Translations under genes and position numbers: made by a program
Notes under the pieces: generated by a model
The model's database searches: none
Told to the model about the DNA's origin: nothing
Seen by the model: only the letters and a program-made list of their open reading frames with translations
NCBI RefSeq assembly: GCF_009745975.1
Contig: NZ_WHOL01000121.1
Coordinates: 152,207-216,206, forward strand
Length of the DNA stretch: 64,000 nucleotides
Source: Actinokineospora pegani
Lineage (GTDB): Bacteria > Actinomycetota > Actinomycetes > Mycobacteriales > Pseudonocardiaceae
Direction of reading: 5' to 3'
Shown: positions 35,117 to 43,168 of the stretch, in pieces
Layout: every line of letters begins with the position of its first letter
Position numbering within the stretch: position 1 is the stretch's first letter

Positions 35117-35359
35117 TCAATTGGCAGTTCGGCGGATGGCGTGGACGATGACATCTAGGTCGTTGAATGCGTCGTCGCTGAAATTGTTGTTGTCTAGGGC
35201 CTTGGCGGCGGTTTGAGCGGCGTTAATGAGGTCGTGGAATTTGGTGGATTGGGGTGGGGTGAGGTGGTTTTCGGGGTCCTTCATGAGGGTGGTGAGGGCT
35301 GTGAGGACGTCGCACAGGACGGCGATGGCGATGTTGCGGGCGTCGGTGTCGGCGTTCAT
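35117..35359 (-). CDS. Small acidic helical protein (80 aa) of the XRE cassette
   Basis: Hypothetical. The sequence NIAIAVLCDVLTALTTLMKD...KFHDLINAAQTAAKALDNNN is a clean amphipathic helical design. ATG overlaps the stop of the upstream gene by four bases, so it is the distal member of a translationally coupled leftward cassette starting at the XRE gene (36145). Function unknown; small proteins of this kind are common in actinomycete integrative elements. Confidence 0.6.
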   Translation of the reverse strand: MNADTDARNIAIAVLCDVLTALTTLMKDPENHLTPPQSTKFHDLINAAQTAAKALDNNNFSDDAFNDLDVIVHAIRRTAN

Positions 35360-35649
35360 GGGTTCTCTCTGGATGGTTTGGGTGGGGGCGTTCGGTACTC
35401 GGGTTGTGCGAATTCGTTGCGGAGGGCGTGGGTGTGGTGGCTGTCGGGGTGCTCTAGGAGCCAGCGGAGGCAGGTGGTGACGTCGTCTAGGGCTATGGCT
35501 AGGTGGGTTATGTCTTTGAGGGTGAGGGTGTTGGTGAGGGCTGCTGCGATGAGGTTGTCGGGGGTGACGTTGAGGTCGATGAGGTTGCCGGGGAGGTACG
35601 GGGTTTGGGTGGGTGGTTCTGGAGTTGGATGGCGAGGATTTGATGGCAT
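35356..35649 (-). CDS. Small hypothetical protein (97 aa) of the XRE cassette
   Basis: Hypothetical. A proline-rich start is followed by NLIAAALTNTLTLKDITHLA, IALDDVTTCLRWLLEHPDSH, a helical body. It overlaps the downstream 80-aa gene by four bases and the upstream 96-aa frame by about 140 bases. Such a long overlap is unusual: either one of the two ends is wrong or the upstream frame has suffered a frameshift. No family recognised. Confidence 0.5.
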   Translation of the reverse strand: MPSNPRHPTPEPPTQTPYLPGNLIDLNVTPDNLIAAALTNTLTLKDITHLAIALDDVTTCLRWLLEHPDSHHTHALRNEFAQPEYRTPPPKPSRENP

Positions 35650-35798
35650 GTTTCGAGGATTCGGGGTGTGAGGGTTTCGAGGCGTTCGACTTCGTGGGGG
35701 TTGATGCCGCGTGTTTCTAGTGCGTATTGGATTTGGGAGGCGGTGGTGGTCATGGATTGGAGGTGGGCGATGAGGGTGATTAGGTCTGTGGTGTTCAT
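35508..35798 (-). CDS. Small hypothetical protein (96 aa) of the XRE cassette
   Basis: Hypothetical. The first 60 residues look coding (DLITLIAHLQSMTTTASQIQ, ALETRGINPHEVERLETLTP). The last 35 are low-complexity S/T/P-rich and overlap the next gene. ATG overlaps the XRE stop (ATGA), which supports the start. The tail may be the out-of-frame remnant after a frameshift. Confidence 0.5.
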   Translation of the reverse strand: MNTTDLITLIAHLQSMTTTASQIQYALETRGINPHEVERLETLTPRILETCHQILAIQLQNHPPKPRTSPATSSTSTSPPTTSSQQPSPTPSPSKT

Positions 35799-36145
35799 GG
35801 GTCGTAGTGGGGGATTTCTGGTGGTGTGAGGCCGCAGTAGAGGAGGAGGGCGTGGAGGTGTTGGCGGGTTGGGTCTGGGGTGGTGTGTGGGATGGGTGGG
35901 AGGCCGTGGGCGCGGGTGAGGTATTCGGCGGTGGTGAGTAGGAGAGTGAAGGGGGTGGTGCCGTAGGCGGTGGCGATTGCGAGTAGGCGCGGGAGGGTGG
36001 GGTGGGTGGTGGCCTTCTCGTAGCTGCGGAGGGTGTGTTCGGGGATGTCGGTGGTGTCGGAGAGGTCGCGGATTGAGGTGTGGGTGGTGTTGCGGAGGGT
36101 GGTGAGGGTCAGGGCGAGTGCGGTGCGGTAGTCGGGGGTGGGCAT
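35795..36145 (-). CDS. XRE-family HTH protein (candidate repressor of the element)
   Basis: A 116-residue protein whose first 65 residues form an XRE/Cro-type helix-turn-helix: TLRNTTHTSIRDLSDTTDIP, EHTLRSYEKATTHPTLPRLL, AIATAYG. It heads a leftward cassette of three to four small coupled genes and is divergent from the zinc-ribbon/XRE/TPR regulator at 36340, an arrangement typical of a genetic switch in integrative elements. Threonine-rich composition reflects a strong G bias on the opposite strand. Confidence 0.7.
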   Translation of the reverse strand: MPTPDYRTALALTLTTLRNTTHTSIRDLSDTTDIPEHTLRSYEKATTHPTLPRLLAIATAYGTTPFTLLLTTAEYLTRAHGLPPIPHTTPDPTRQHLHALLLYCGLTPPEIPHYDP

Positions 36146-36339
36146 GGGGCCTGTTCCGTGGGTTAGTTCGTGTTTCAGGTTTGACGTTGCTCTGTGTGGG
36201 TGCCGGGGTCCATCGACACGTGCGCATGATCTTTATGCGGGGAACTCCTAAAGGGCTCGACCTGGGGTTATGGTGGGTGGGGAGGGGAATCCGCGGGGCC
36301 GTTGACGCCGTGGGTATGAGCGCTGAGGGGAGGGGTGTG

Positions 36340-37698
36340 ATGAGCGGCCGTTACTGCATGCGGTGTGGGGGTCGGCTGGCTCGAGATAGTCGGACGAGCA
36401 TGTGCGACGCGTGTCGGCGGGTCAGTGGCGTGGGGACCGACCACGCGCCGAAGTTGGGCATGGGGTTCTGGTCGACCGACCAGATGCGGGACGCGTTCGA
36501 CTCCCGGGACATGGGGACCGTGGTGCGGGCGTACCGGTACCACCCGGCGCATGGGCACAAGCCGTTGCCGCAGGAGACGGTGGCGCGGTGGTTGGGGACG
36601 GTGACGCAGTCGCAGTTGAGTCGGATCGAGTCGGGGCGCAACCGGGTTGAGGCGCTGGACAAGCTGATCCACTATGCGCGGGCGCTGCGGATGCCTGCGG
36701 AGTTGTTGTGGTTCTCGCTGCCGGATGACGTGGACGTGATCCCGATACCGAGGGCTGAGGACGTGCTTGCGCTGCCGGGCGGGCCGGTGGTGCCTGCGGC
36801 GAGTGCGCCGACGGGGTCGGCCATCGCGGACAGTCTGATGGGGACGTTGGACTTCTACGCGAGCACGGACAATCTGGTGGGGTCGCACTCGCTGTTGGAG
36901 GTGGTGCCGCCGCAGTTGCGGTTCATTGAGGAGCTGTTGGGGAAGGCGCGAGGGCGGGATCGGCAGGCGTTGTTGCGAGTGGGTGCGCGGTACGCGGAGT
37001 TCGCGGGGTGGGTGTATCAGGACACCGGGGACTTGCAGAGCGCCATGCAGCTCTCGGCGACGTCGTACGACTTCGCCAATGAGGCCGATGACCTGGCGTT
37101 GCAGTCGTACGTGTTGATGCGGCGGAGCAACATTGCCAGCGACGCGGGGCGTAGCGAGCTGGCGTTGCGGTTGGCGACATCGGCGTTGGAACAGGCGGAG
37201 TCGTTGTCACCCCGGTTGCGGGCGTTGGCGCTGCGGCAGCAGGCGCACGCACACGCCCAGCGCGGGGACGATGTGGCGTGCGCTCGGGCGTTGGAAGAGG
37301 CGTTCGTGCTGGCTCAGCGGACGCCGGGCTCTGGGGCCGACCTGGGGCACTACTGCACTCCGGAGTACTTGGAGATGGAGGCGGCGCACTGCTGGGTTGA
37401 GCTGGGCAAGCCGAACGACGCGATCGGGTCGTTGCGCAAGGGGTTGGGTGAGTGGCAGCCGGAGTTCCGGCGTGACCTGGGGTTGTGCCTGGCGCGGTTG
37501 GCGCTGGCGCACGCGGTGGAGGGGCAGGCGGAGTACGCGGTGCAGGTGGCGCGGAGTTCTGCGGTGATCGCGTTGGAGACGCGTTCGTCGCGGATTCAGG
37601 CGCAGTTGGGGCGGGTGCCGGGTGTTTTGGCTGCTCAGGACGCGTTGGAGGAATCTCGGATGGTGGGTCGGCTGGTAGCATCTTTGCGGTTGAATTAG
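36340..37698 (+). CDS. Zinc-ribbon/XRE/TPR transcriptional regulator
   Basis: A 452-residue regulator. It has an N-terminal zinc ribbon (CMRCGGRL...SMCDACRR, residues about 6-27), then an XRE HTH (ETVARWLGTVTQSQLSRIES, about 79-98), then a long TPR-like helical array (GDLQSAMQLSATSYDFANEA, DLALQSYVLMRRSNIASDAG, and so on). ATG 36340 is preceded by GAGGGGAGGGG; an earlier ATG at 36316 is possible. Such regulators sit beside creatininase-family genes in actinomycete integrative elements. The TPR part suggests peptide or protein sensing, by analogy with Rgg/PlcR-type regulators. Confidence 0.85.
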   Translation: MSGRYCMRCGGRLARDSRTSMCDACRRVSGVGTDHAPKLGMGFWSTDQMRDAFDSRDMGTVVRAYRYHPAHGHKPLPQETVARWLGTVTQSQLSRIESGRNRVEALDKLIHYARALRMPAELLWFSLPDDVDVIPIPRAEDVLALPGGPVVPAASAPTGSAIADSLMGTLDFYASTDNLVGSHSLLEVVPPQLRFIEELLGKARGRDRQALLRVGARYAEFAGWVYQDTGDLQSAMQLSATSYDFANEADDLALQSYVLMRRSNIASDAGRSELALRLATSALEQAESLSPRLRALALRQQAHAHAQRGDDVACARALEEAFVLAQRTPGSGADLGHYCTPEYLEMEAAHCWVELGKPNDAIGSLRKGLGEWQPEFRRDLGLCLARLALAHAVEGQAEYAVQVARSSAVIALETRSSRIQAQLGRVPGVLAAQDALEESRMVGRLVASLRLN

Positions 37699-37717
37699 TC
37701 GACGAACGAAGGTGTCT

Positions 37718-38419
37718 ATGTTTGCCGGTGCCACGGCGGAAGAGGTAGCGGAGCGGGGCGCTTCAGTGGCTGTTCTTCCGGTTGGGAGCTTTGAACAGCA
37801 CGGCGGGCATCTGCCTTTGGCGACGGACACTCTGATTGCTGAGATCATGGCACAGCGGGTGTCGTCGGATTACGGGTTGTTCTGCCTTCCGCCGGTTACC
37901 TTCTCTTGTTCTCACGAGCACGAAGGATTCGCGGGCACGGTCAGTATCAGTGCGGCGACGCTGATTGCGGTGGTGGCAGATATCCGGGCATCACTGGCGC
38001 GGTCCGGGGTGCGCAAGCTGGTCCTGGTGAACGGGCATGGCGGGAACTACGTGCTGTCCAACATCGCCCAGGAGGCGAACACGGGCGGGCCGGTGGTTGG
38101 CTTGTTCCCCGGCACTGACGACGTTGACGCTGCTCGGGCCGCTGCGGGTATGCGGACCACGGCGCATGAGGACATGCACGGCGGCGAGTGGGAGACGTCC
38201 ATCCTGCTGCACGCGATGCCGGACGTGGTGCGGCCTGGCTATCGGGACGCGGACTTTGACGCGGCCGTTCGCCCACACCTGCACGCGGTGGGCATGGGCG
38301 GCTACACCAAGACCGGGATCATCGGTCGGCCGTCGCTGGCGACTGCCGAAAAGGGAGGTTTGGCGCTGGATTCATTGTCCGCGTCGTTCGGTGGATTGCT
38401 TGGCTTGTTGGGCGGCTGA
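37718..38419 (+). CDS. Creatininase-family metalloamidohydrolase
   Basis: A 233-residue protein with the family metal-binding motifs: GSFEQHGGHLPLATDT (about residues 23-38), LVNGHGGN (about 107-114) and EDMHGGEWETSILL (about 150-163). Relatives include creatininase, MftE and ArfB-type amide hydrolases. The catalytic metal ligands look intact. It lies 19 bases after the zinc-ribbon/XRE/TPR regulator and is probably co-transcribed. The ATG at 37718 has GAAGG upstream; a GTG two codons earlier is possible. Substrate unknown; a signalling-molecule hydrolase is a guess from context. Confidence 0.88.
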   Translation: MFAGATAEEVAERGASVAVLPVGSFEQHGGHLPLATDTLIAEIMAQRVSSDYGLFCLPPVTFSCSHEHEGFAGTVSISAATLIAVVADIRASLARSGVRKLVLVNGHGGNYVLSNIAQEANTGGPVVGLFPGTDDVDAARAAAGMRTTAHEDMHGGEWETSILLHAMPDVVRPGYRDADFDAAVRPHLHAVGMGGYTKTGIIGRPSLATAEKGGLALDSLSASFGGLLGLLGG

Positions 38420-38591
38420 GCGGGGTTAATGTCGGTCGCGCATAATGGACATGCGCGCGGCGGGGAGTTGCGAATACGTGCGCGCATAGAAGGTATGCGA
38501 GCATTTCATCAAATGGAGGTTGGTCGAGCCGTTTACTCGGTTGTGTTGGCCGGTGAATCCGCCGGTCGGAACCGAGAGAACGGAATTCGAC

Positions 38592-38795
38592 ATGGAACGC
38601 TGGGAAGACCTTCAGGCCAGGCTCTTTCACCTGGGGTACCTGGGCGAGGAACTCGAGTACTTCGCCACCGACCGGCAGCGCGGGGCGTGGCTGTACCGGC
38701 AGATCGCGGTGGAGGCGTTCAAGGCCGCTGAGATCGCCGATACCTACGCGGATGAGTCCTACACGGCTGAGAGCTTCCTCGGCGGTGACCTGTGA
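38592..38795 (+). CDS. Small hypothetical protein (67 aa) before the translocase
   Basis: MERWEDLQARLFHLGYLGEE then LEYFATDRQRGAWLYRQIAV: a small acidic helical protein. It is coupled to the FtsK-like gene by a GTGA overlap. GAGAACGG lies 9 bases before ATG 38592. Similar small proteins precede Tra/FtsK genes in actinomycete mobile elements. No function known. Confidence 0.65.
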   Translation: MERWEDLQARLFHLGYLGEELEYFATDRQRGAWLYRQIAVEAFKAAEIADTYADESYTAESFLGGDL

Positions 38796-40918
38796 GGCGG
38801 CAGTGGCGGCCGGGGCGAGACCGGGTGCGGATCGTGGGCGTCGGGGTTCCGTGGTGGCGTCGGGTGCTGGTCTGGGTGGCAGCGTGGGTCCGCCGGGTCT
38901 GGGCGCGGTGGGTCACCTACTGGCCGGGGCTGGCCTATCCGGGGATCGCGTGGCGGGCGGTCGCTGGGTGGCGCGGTTGGGTCCTGGCGGGTCAGGGGGT
39001 GCTGTGGGCTTGGCGGCCGGTGTGGCGGTTGATCGGGCCGTGGTGCCGGGATGCCGCCGCGTGGGTGGTGCACGTGGCACCGGGGCTGGTGGTGCGGCTG
39101 TTCTGGCGCGCCTTGGTCGTGGGGGTGCGGTGGTTGGTCCGTCGTGGGGTGCCTGGTGGGCTGCGGGTGCTTGGGCTGGTCGTGGTCGGCGCGACGTGGC
39201 TGGCCGGGTGCCTCGGGCGGTACGTGCTGGCGTATCGGGACTTTGGGCCGCTGGTGCGGGAGATGGAGACCGAGGGGGTGCGGGCGCACCGGGTTAAGGG
39301 TGCTCGGGACGCGTGGCGGCGGACTACCTACCGGCGGTTGACCGTGATCGGCCTGGTTGCTCTGGGCGTGCTGGTGGGTGTGCTCGGGCTGGTGCGGCGG
39401 TATGGGCCGGTGGCCGGGTGGGGTGTGGTCCTGGTGGTCGTCGGGGTGCTGGCGGCGGTGGGGCGGGCGCGTCGACCCCAGCCGGCGCCGGCGGGTGATG
39501 CGGCGGTTCAGGAGCGGGGGGCGGATGAGCCGTTCCCGATCGCGGACGCGCACACCCGGTCTCAGGCGGCGGAGTGTGTGGCTCGGGCGGTCGCGGCCGA
39601 GGGGATCGAACTGCGGGCGGTGGAGAGCGCCAAGCGGCAGCCGTGGGGATGGGAGACGGCTGTGGTGTTGCGACGCGGGACACCGGCCGGGTTGGTGGGC
39701 AAAGTCGCTGAGTTGGAGACGACGTTGGACCTGCCGTCCGGGGGTGTCTTGGCCGCGCCGGATCGGGGGCGGCGGGCGCGGGTGGTGCTGAGGCTGGCGG
39801 AGCGGGACCCGTTCGCCGGGCTGGCACCGGCTGTCGACCGTGCGCCGGGGTCATTGTCCATCCGGGACTCGCACCCGGTGGGGGTGCGCATGGGCGGCGA
39901 TGAGCTGCGGCTGTCGCTGTACGGGGTGCACGGGGTCGTGATCGGCGGTCCGGGGTCGGGCAAGTCGCAGACGTTGCGGGCGTTGGCCGATGTGGTGTCG
40001 GCGTGCTCGGACGCGGTGGTGTGGGACCTCGATCCAGCGGGGAACGGGTTGGAGGCGCTGGGGGCCGGGGTGGCCCGGTCCGAGCGGGACCCGCGCGGGA
40101 TCGAGGCCGCGTTCAGCGACGCGTTGACGATGGCCCAGGCGCGGCCACGGTTGCTGTCCCGGCTGGGGATGGGCGATGCCTGGGACGCGTCTGCGGAGCG
40201 GCCCGCCGTGGTGGTGTTTTGCGACGAGTATCCCCGGTTGACCGATCAGGCCAAGGCGCTCGCTATCGACCTGATCAGAGTCGGGCGCAAGGCGCGGGTG
40301 ACGCTGGTCTTGGCCGCGAGCGAGGCGACCTCGGACGCACTTGGGGCGGCGGTCGCGGAGATCGCGGCGTTGAAGGTCATGCACGCGTGTCGGCACGCGG
40401 ATGTGCGGTTGGTGCTCGGGGCGAACATGGGCGCGGACGGGTGGCGACCCGACCGGCTCAACCCCGCAACCGGGGACGCGCCGGAGGATGCTGGGGTCTG
40501 CTACGTCCACGCGGCCGGGGCGCGTGATCCGGTGCTGAACAAGATCCGGGTGGTGCCGGGTGAGCGGGCGCGGCTCAACGGGTCGCATCGGGCGGCGCGG
40601 GGGCTGCCAAGGATCGACGCGGACACCCTCGGGGCTCTGCCCACCGTGCCCACGGCAGGGGACGCGGTGGACAGGACGGCGGTAGGGGACGTGCTGGCGG
40701 CGTTCGGGCCGGATGACCGGCTGTGGACTGAGACGCTGCTCGGACGGCTGGCCGGTGTCGACGGCCGGTATGCGGGGTGGTCGGCGGACGAGTTGGCTGG
40801 GTTGCTCGCTCCGTTGGAGGTGCGCCCGGTGCAGGTCAAGATCGACCGGCGCAACCGCAACGGCTACCGCCGTGACGTCTTGACGGCTGCTTGGGACGCC
40901 TACCGGGGGCAGTCATGA
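38792..40918 (+). CDS. FtsK/SpoIIIE (TraB-like) DNA translocase
   Basis: A 708-residue membrane-anchored motor. The first 230 residues hold several tryptophan-rich hydrophobic segments (RVLVWVAAWVRRVWARWVTY; LTVIGLVALGVLVGVLGLV), and the ATPase domain follows: Walker A GGPGSGKSQ (about residues 385-393), VVWDLDPAG, and Walker B VVVFCDEYPRL (about 470-480). In actinomycete plasmids and AICEs such proteins move double-stranded DNA between hyphae. GTG start overlapping the upstream stop. The expected C-terminal winged-helix for DNA recognition is not obvious, but the end is basic (VKIDRRNRNGYRRDVLTAAW). GGTAGA repeats lie immediately downstream. Confidence 0.88.
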   Translation: MRRQWRPGRDRVRIVGVGVPWWRRVLVWVAAWVRRVWARWVTYWPGLAYPGIAWRAVAGWRGWVLAGQGVLWAWRPVWRLIGPWCRDAAAWVVHVAPGLVVRLFWRALVVGVRWLVRRGVPGGLRVLGLVVVGATWLAGCLGRYVLAYRDFGPLVREMETEGVRAHRVKGARDAWRRTTYRRLTVIGLVALGVLVGVLGLVRRYGPVAGWGVVLVVVGVLAAVGRARRPQPAPAGDAAVQERGADEPFPIADAHTRSQAAECVARAVAAEGIELRAVESAKRQPWGWETAVVLRRGTPAGLVGKVAELETTLDLPSGGVLAAPDRGRRARVVLRLAERDPFAGLAPAVDRAPGSLSIRDSHPVGVRMGGDELRLSLYGVHGVVIGGPGSGKSQTLRALADVVSACSDAVVWDLDPAGNGLEALGAGVARSERDPRGIEAAFSDALTMAQARPRLLSRLGMGDAWDASAERPAVVVFCDEYPRLTDQAKALAIDLIRVGRKARVTLVLAASEATSDALGAAVAEIAALKVMHACRHADVRLVLGANMGADGWRPDRLNPATGDAPEDAGVCYVHAAGARDPVLNKIRVVPGERARLNGSHRAARGLPRIDADTLGALPTVPTAGDAVDRTAVGDVLAAFGPDDRLWTETLLGRLAGVDGRYAGWSADELAGLLAPLEVRPVQVKIDRRNRNGYRRDVLTAAWDAYRGQS

Positions 40919-41208
40919 GCCTCTACCCGGTAGAGGCCGGTAGAGCTGCGGATTGTGGTTCTGACCTGGGCGGTAGACGGGTAGACGCCCGTTCCGGCGG
41001 GTGTGTGTCCCGGGCGGAAGTCGCCGGTTCGACTCAGAACGGCACGGAACATCCAGCGGTGCGTCTACCGAGTGAACTTCCCCCGCTGAACCCGACCGCT
41101 TCGCGCATTCTCCTTGCAATCCTGATCGAATTGACGACGATGGACACCCTGGAAAGGGGGACCCATGACCACCGAGATGACCACGAATCCGTGGGCGACA
41201 TTGGATGA
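40915..41208 (+). CDS. Small hypothetical protein (97 aa) between translocase and recombinase
   Basis: ATG at 40915 overlaps the translocase stop by four bases. The middle is glycine/serine-rich and non-descript because it crosses the GGTAGA repeats, but PLNPTASRILLAILIELTTM near the end looks like a real helix. It overlaps the recombinase start by 44 bases. It could be coding, a non-functional frame through a cis-site, or a recombination directionality factor; no HTH is visible. Confidence 0.4.
   Translation: MSLYPVEAGRAADCGSDLGGRRVDARSGGCVSRAEVAGSTQNGTEHPAVRLPSELPPLNPTASRILLAILIELTTMDTLERGTHDHRDDHESVGDIG
40921..41070. repeat. Iterated GGTAGA motifs, candidate clt or recombinase-binding region
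   Basis: CCGGTAGAG at 40927 and 40937, CGGTAGAC at 40971, GGGTAGACG at 40979, and the inverse GTCTACC near 41063; a further inverse CTCTACC at 40921 makes a dyad with the first copy. The copies lie directly behind the translocase gene, where Streptomyces TraB-type transfer systems have their recognition repeats. Confidence 0.5.
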
Positions 41209-42919
41209 CCTTTGGGGAATCGAGGTCGCCACCAACCTGAGCGCGGGACAGGCGTGGAACGTCGCGTTCTACGGCCGCTGCTCGACCGAGGACAACCAGG
41301 ACCCCGCCACCTCGCGCGGGTGGCAGCGGGGCAACGCGACCAAGTTCGTGGAGCCCTTCGGCGGGACCGTCGTCGCGGAGTTCTTCGACATCGGCCAGTC
41401 CCGTTCGGTGCCCTGGGACCGGCGCGACGCCGGGGCCCGGTTGCTGGCCGCACTCAAGGACCCGAACCGGGGCTGGGACGCGCTGGTGGTGGGTGAGGGC
41501 ACCCGGTGTTGGTTCGGCAACCAGTTCTCCCTGATCGCGCCCCGGTTCGCGGCGTACGGGGTGGACCTGTGGGTCCCTGAGTTGGGCGGGAAGTACGACC
41601 CGCGCAACGCCTCCCACAAGATGCTGATGAGCGTGCTGGGCGGCATGAGCGAGTCCGAGCGCCAGCACGTCCAAGCCCGTGTCCGCGCCGCGATGGACTC
41701 GCAGGTGGTCAACGAGGGCCGCCACCAGGGCGGGCGCGCGCCCTACGGGTACGTGACCGTCGACGGCGGGCCGCATCCCAACCCGCGCAAGTTCGCCGAG
41801 GGCTACCGGCTGCGCGTGCTGTCCCTCGACCCGGAAGCGGCGGAGGTCGTTCGACGCATCTTCGCCGAATACCTCGACGGCAACGGCGACCGCGCTATCG
41901 CCAACATGCTCAACCGAGAAGGCATCGAATGCCCTTCGGCGCGTCGACCGGAACAGAACAAGCACCGACACGGCGACGGCTGGCAAGCAAGCACGGTCCG
42001 CGCCATTCTGGACAACCCCCGCTACACCGGATACGCCGTATTCGGTCGCTGGACCAAAAACGAAACACTCATTGATCCTGACGACGTGGGCGCGGGACAC
42101 AAGACCATATTCCGGAAAGCATCATCGGACCGGGTCGTGCGGTCCCGCCACCCCGCCCACCCGGAAGTCGTGTCGGTCGAGATGTTCACCCAAGCCCAAC
42201 TGCTTCGCCGGTCGAAGTCCGTTGGTGGGTTGGCGACCGCGCGGAAGGCGGAGCGTGGGGCGAACTCCACCCGGTCCTACCTGCTGCGCGGGATCATCCG
42301 GTGCGGAATCTGCGACCGGAAGATGCAGGGAGCCACCATCCGCTCCGGTGCCTACTACCGCTGCACCGCCCGCAACCTCGCCCCCAGCTCCCCGTTCCTG
42401 CTCGACCACCCCCGCACGGTCAACTTGCGCGAGGATCACGTCACCACAGCCCTGAACGGCTGGTTGGGGCGTCTGTTCCACCCGGACAACGTGGACGCCA
42501 CTGTCGCCGAACTCCTGGGAGCGCAGGAAGGCGTGGTCATCGCCCCGAACGTCGCCAACGCCAAAGCCCGCAAGGCCGATGCTGAACGGCGGCTACGGAA
42601 GCTGCAAGACGCCATCGCGGCGGGCGTGGACCCCACAGCCCTGGTCGAGCCCATCAACCAGGCCCAGGCCGAACGCGTGGCCGCGCAAGCGGAGATCGAC
42701 AACCACCGCGACGGCGACGAACTCGACCCCGCCGAGGTCTACGCGATGATCGACTCGCTCGGGGATGTGGCCCGCACGCTGGACGAACGCAAGCCCCCGG
42801 CGCTGAACCGGCTGTACCGCGCGCTCGACCTGAAGATGGTCTACCAAGCGAAAGAGCAGGCCATCGATGTGATGGCCTGCCCGCGTGTAGCTAGTGAACG
42901 TGTCCGAGGGGGGACTTGA
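41165..42919 (+). CDS. Large serine recombinase (integrase of the element)
   Basis: A 584-residue recombinase. The N-terminal catalytic domain carries VAFYGRCSTEDNQDP with nucleophile Ser40, followed by SESERQHVQARVRAAM. The central recombinase domain has GRAPYGYVTVDGG...EAAEVVRRIFAEYLDGNGDR and WQASTVRAILDNPRYTGY. A zinc ribbon IIRCGICDRKMQGA...YYRCTARN (about residues 377-401) and a long coiled-coil end complete it. ATG 41165 has GGAAAGGGGG upstream. The last six codons and the stop are encoded by the reverse strand of the tRNA-Leu 3' end, so integration at this tRNA completed the reading frame. It should catalyse integration and, with a directionality factor, excision. Confidence 0.93.
   Translation: MTTEMTTNPWATLDDLWGIEVATNLSAGQAWNVAFYGRCSTEDNQDPATSRGWQRGNATKFVEPFGGTVVAEFFDIGQSRSVPWDRRDAGARLLAALKDPNRGWDALVVGEGTRCWFGNQFSLIAPRFAAYGVDLWVPELGGKYDPRNASHKMLMSVLGGMSESERQHVQARVRAAMDSQVVNEGRHQGGRAPYGYVTVDGGPHPNPRKFAEGYRLRVLSLDPEAAEVVRRIFAEYLDGNGDRAIANMLNREGIECPSARRPEQNKHRHGDGWQASTVRAILDNPRYTGYAVFGRWTKNETLIDPDDVGAGHKTIFRKASSDRVVRSRHPAHPEVVSVEMFTQAQLLRRSKSVGGLATARKAERGANSTRSYLLRGIIRCGICDRKMQGATIRSGAYYRCTARNLAPSSPFLLDHPRTVNLREDHVTTALNGWLGRLFHPDNVDATVAELLGAQEGVVIAPNVANAKARKADAERRLRKLQDAIAAGVDPTALVEPINQAQAERVAAQAEIDNHRDGDELDPAEVYAMIDSLGDVARTLDERKPPALNRLYRALDLKMVYQAKEQAIDVMACPRVASERVRGGT
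42897..42914 (+). other. Candidate attR over the tRNA-Leu 3' end
   Basis: AACGTGTCCGAGGGGGGA covers the last 14 nucleotides of the tRNA gene plus four downstream bases. It matches the site at 32740-32757 with one mismatch. The recombinase stop codon lies in the same segment. Confidence 0.5.
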
Positions 42920-42984
42920 ACCCCCACGCCCGTTAAGGGCACTAGCACCTCAAGCTAGCGCGTCTGCCATTCCGCCACCCGGAC
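42901..42984 (-). tRNA. tRNA-Leu (anticodon GAG)
   Basis: 84 nucleotides on the minus strand. Acceptor GTCCGGG pairs with CTCGGAC (one G-T pair), discriminator A at 42901. The D-arm region is GTGGCGGAATGGCAGACGC, the anticodon stem GCTAG/CTAGT-type with loop TTGAGGT giving anticodon GAG, a long variable arm (GCCCTTAACGGGC) and T-arm GGGGGTTCAAGTCCCCC. CCA is not encoded. It overlaps the 3' end of the serine recombinase gene on the other strand. Confidence 0.96.
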
Positions 42985-43168
42985 TTGCGAGGTCTCCCTC
43001 GCGGTGCGGTGGAGAGCATAGCCGATCGCCTGCCCAGCCTTGCAGCGGGGGATCACCGAGGTTGATCTTCCTCGCGGTGGCTGCGGGAGTCGATGTCCGC
43101 GCGGCTGGGAGGAGGGTGGTGCCAGGCTGCTCTAGGGTGGTTGCAGTCGACTCAGGGTAGGGGGCGGG

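Larger units (their letters stand above)
32740..42914 (+). mobile_element. AICE-like integrative element at tRNA-Leu(GAG)
   Basis: The interval is bounded by a near-identical 18-bp direct repeat (17 of 18 match; 32740-32757 and 42897-42914), the right copy covering the 3' end of a tRNA-Leu gene. Inside are a serine recombinase next to the tRNA, an FtsK/TraB-type translocase, an XRE repressor cassette, a zinc-ribbon/XRE/TPR regulator with a creatininase homologue, and an AT-rich cargo gene. This is the toolkit of actinomycete integrative and conjugative elements. No replication initiator is recognised, so it may be minimal, integrative-only, or depend on small unrecognised genes. The left end is the less certain one. 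Confidence 0.6.
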
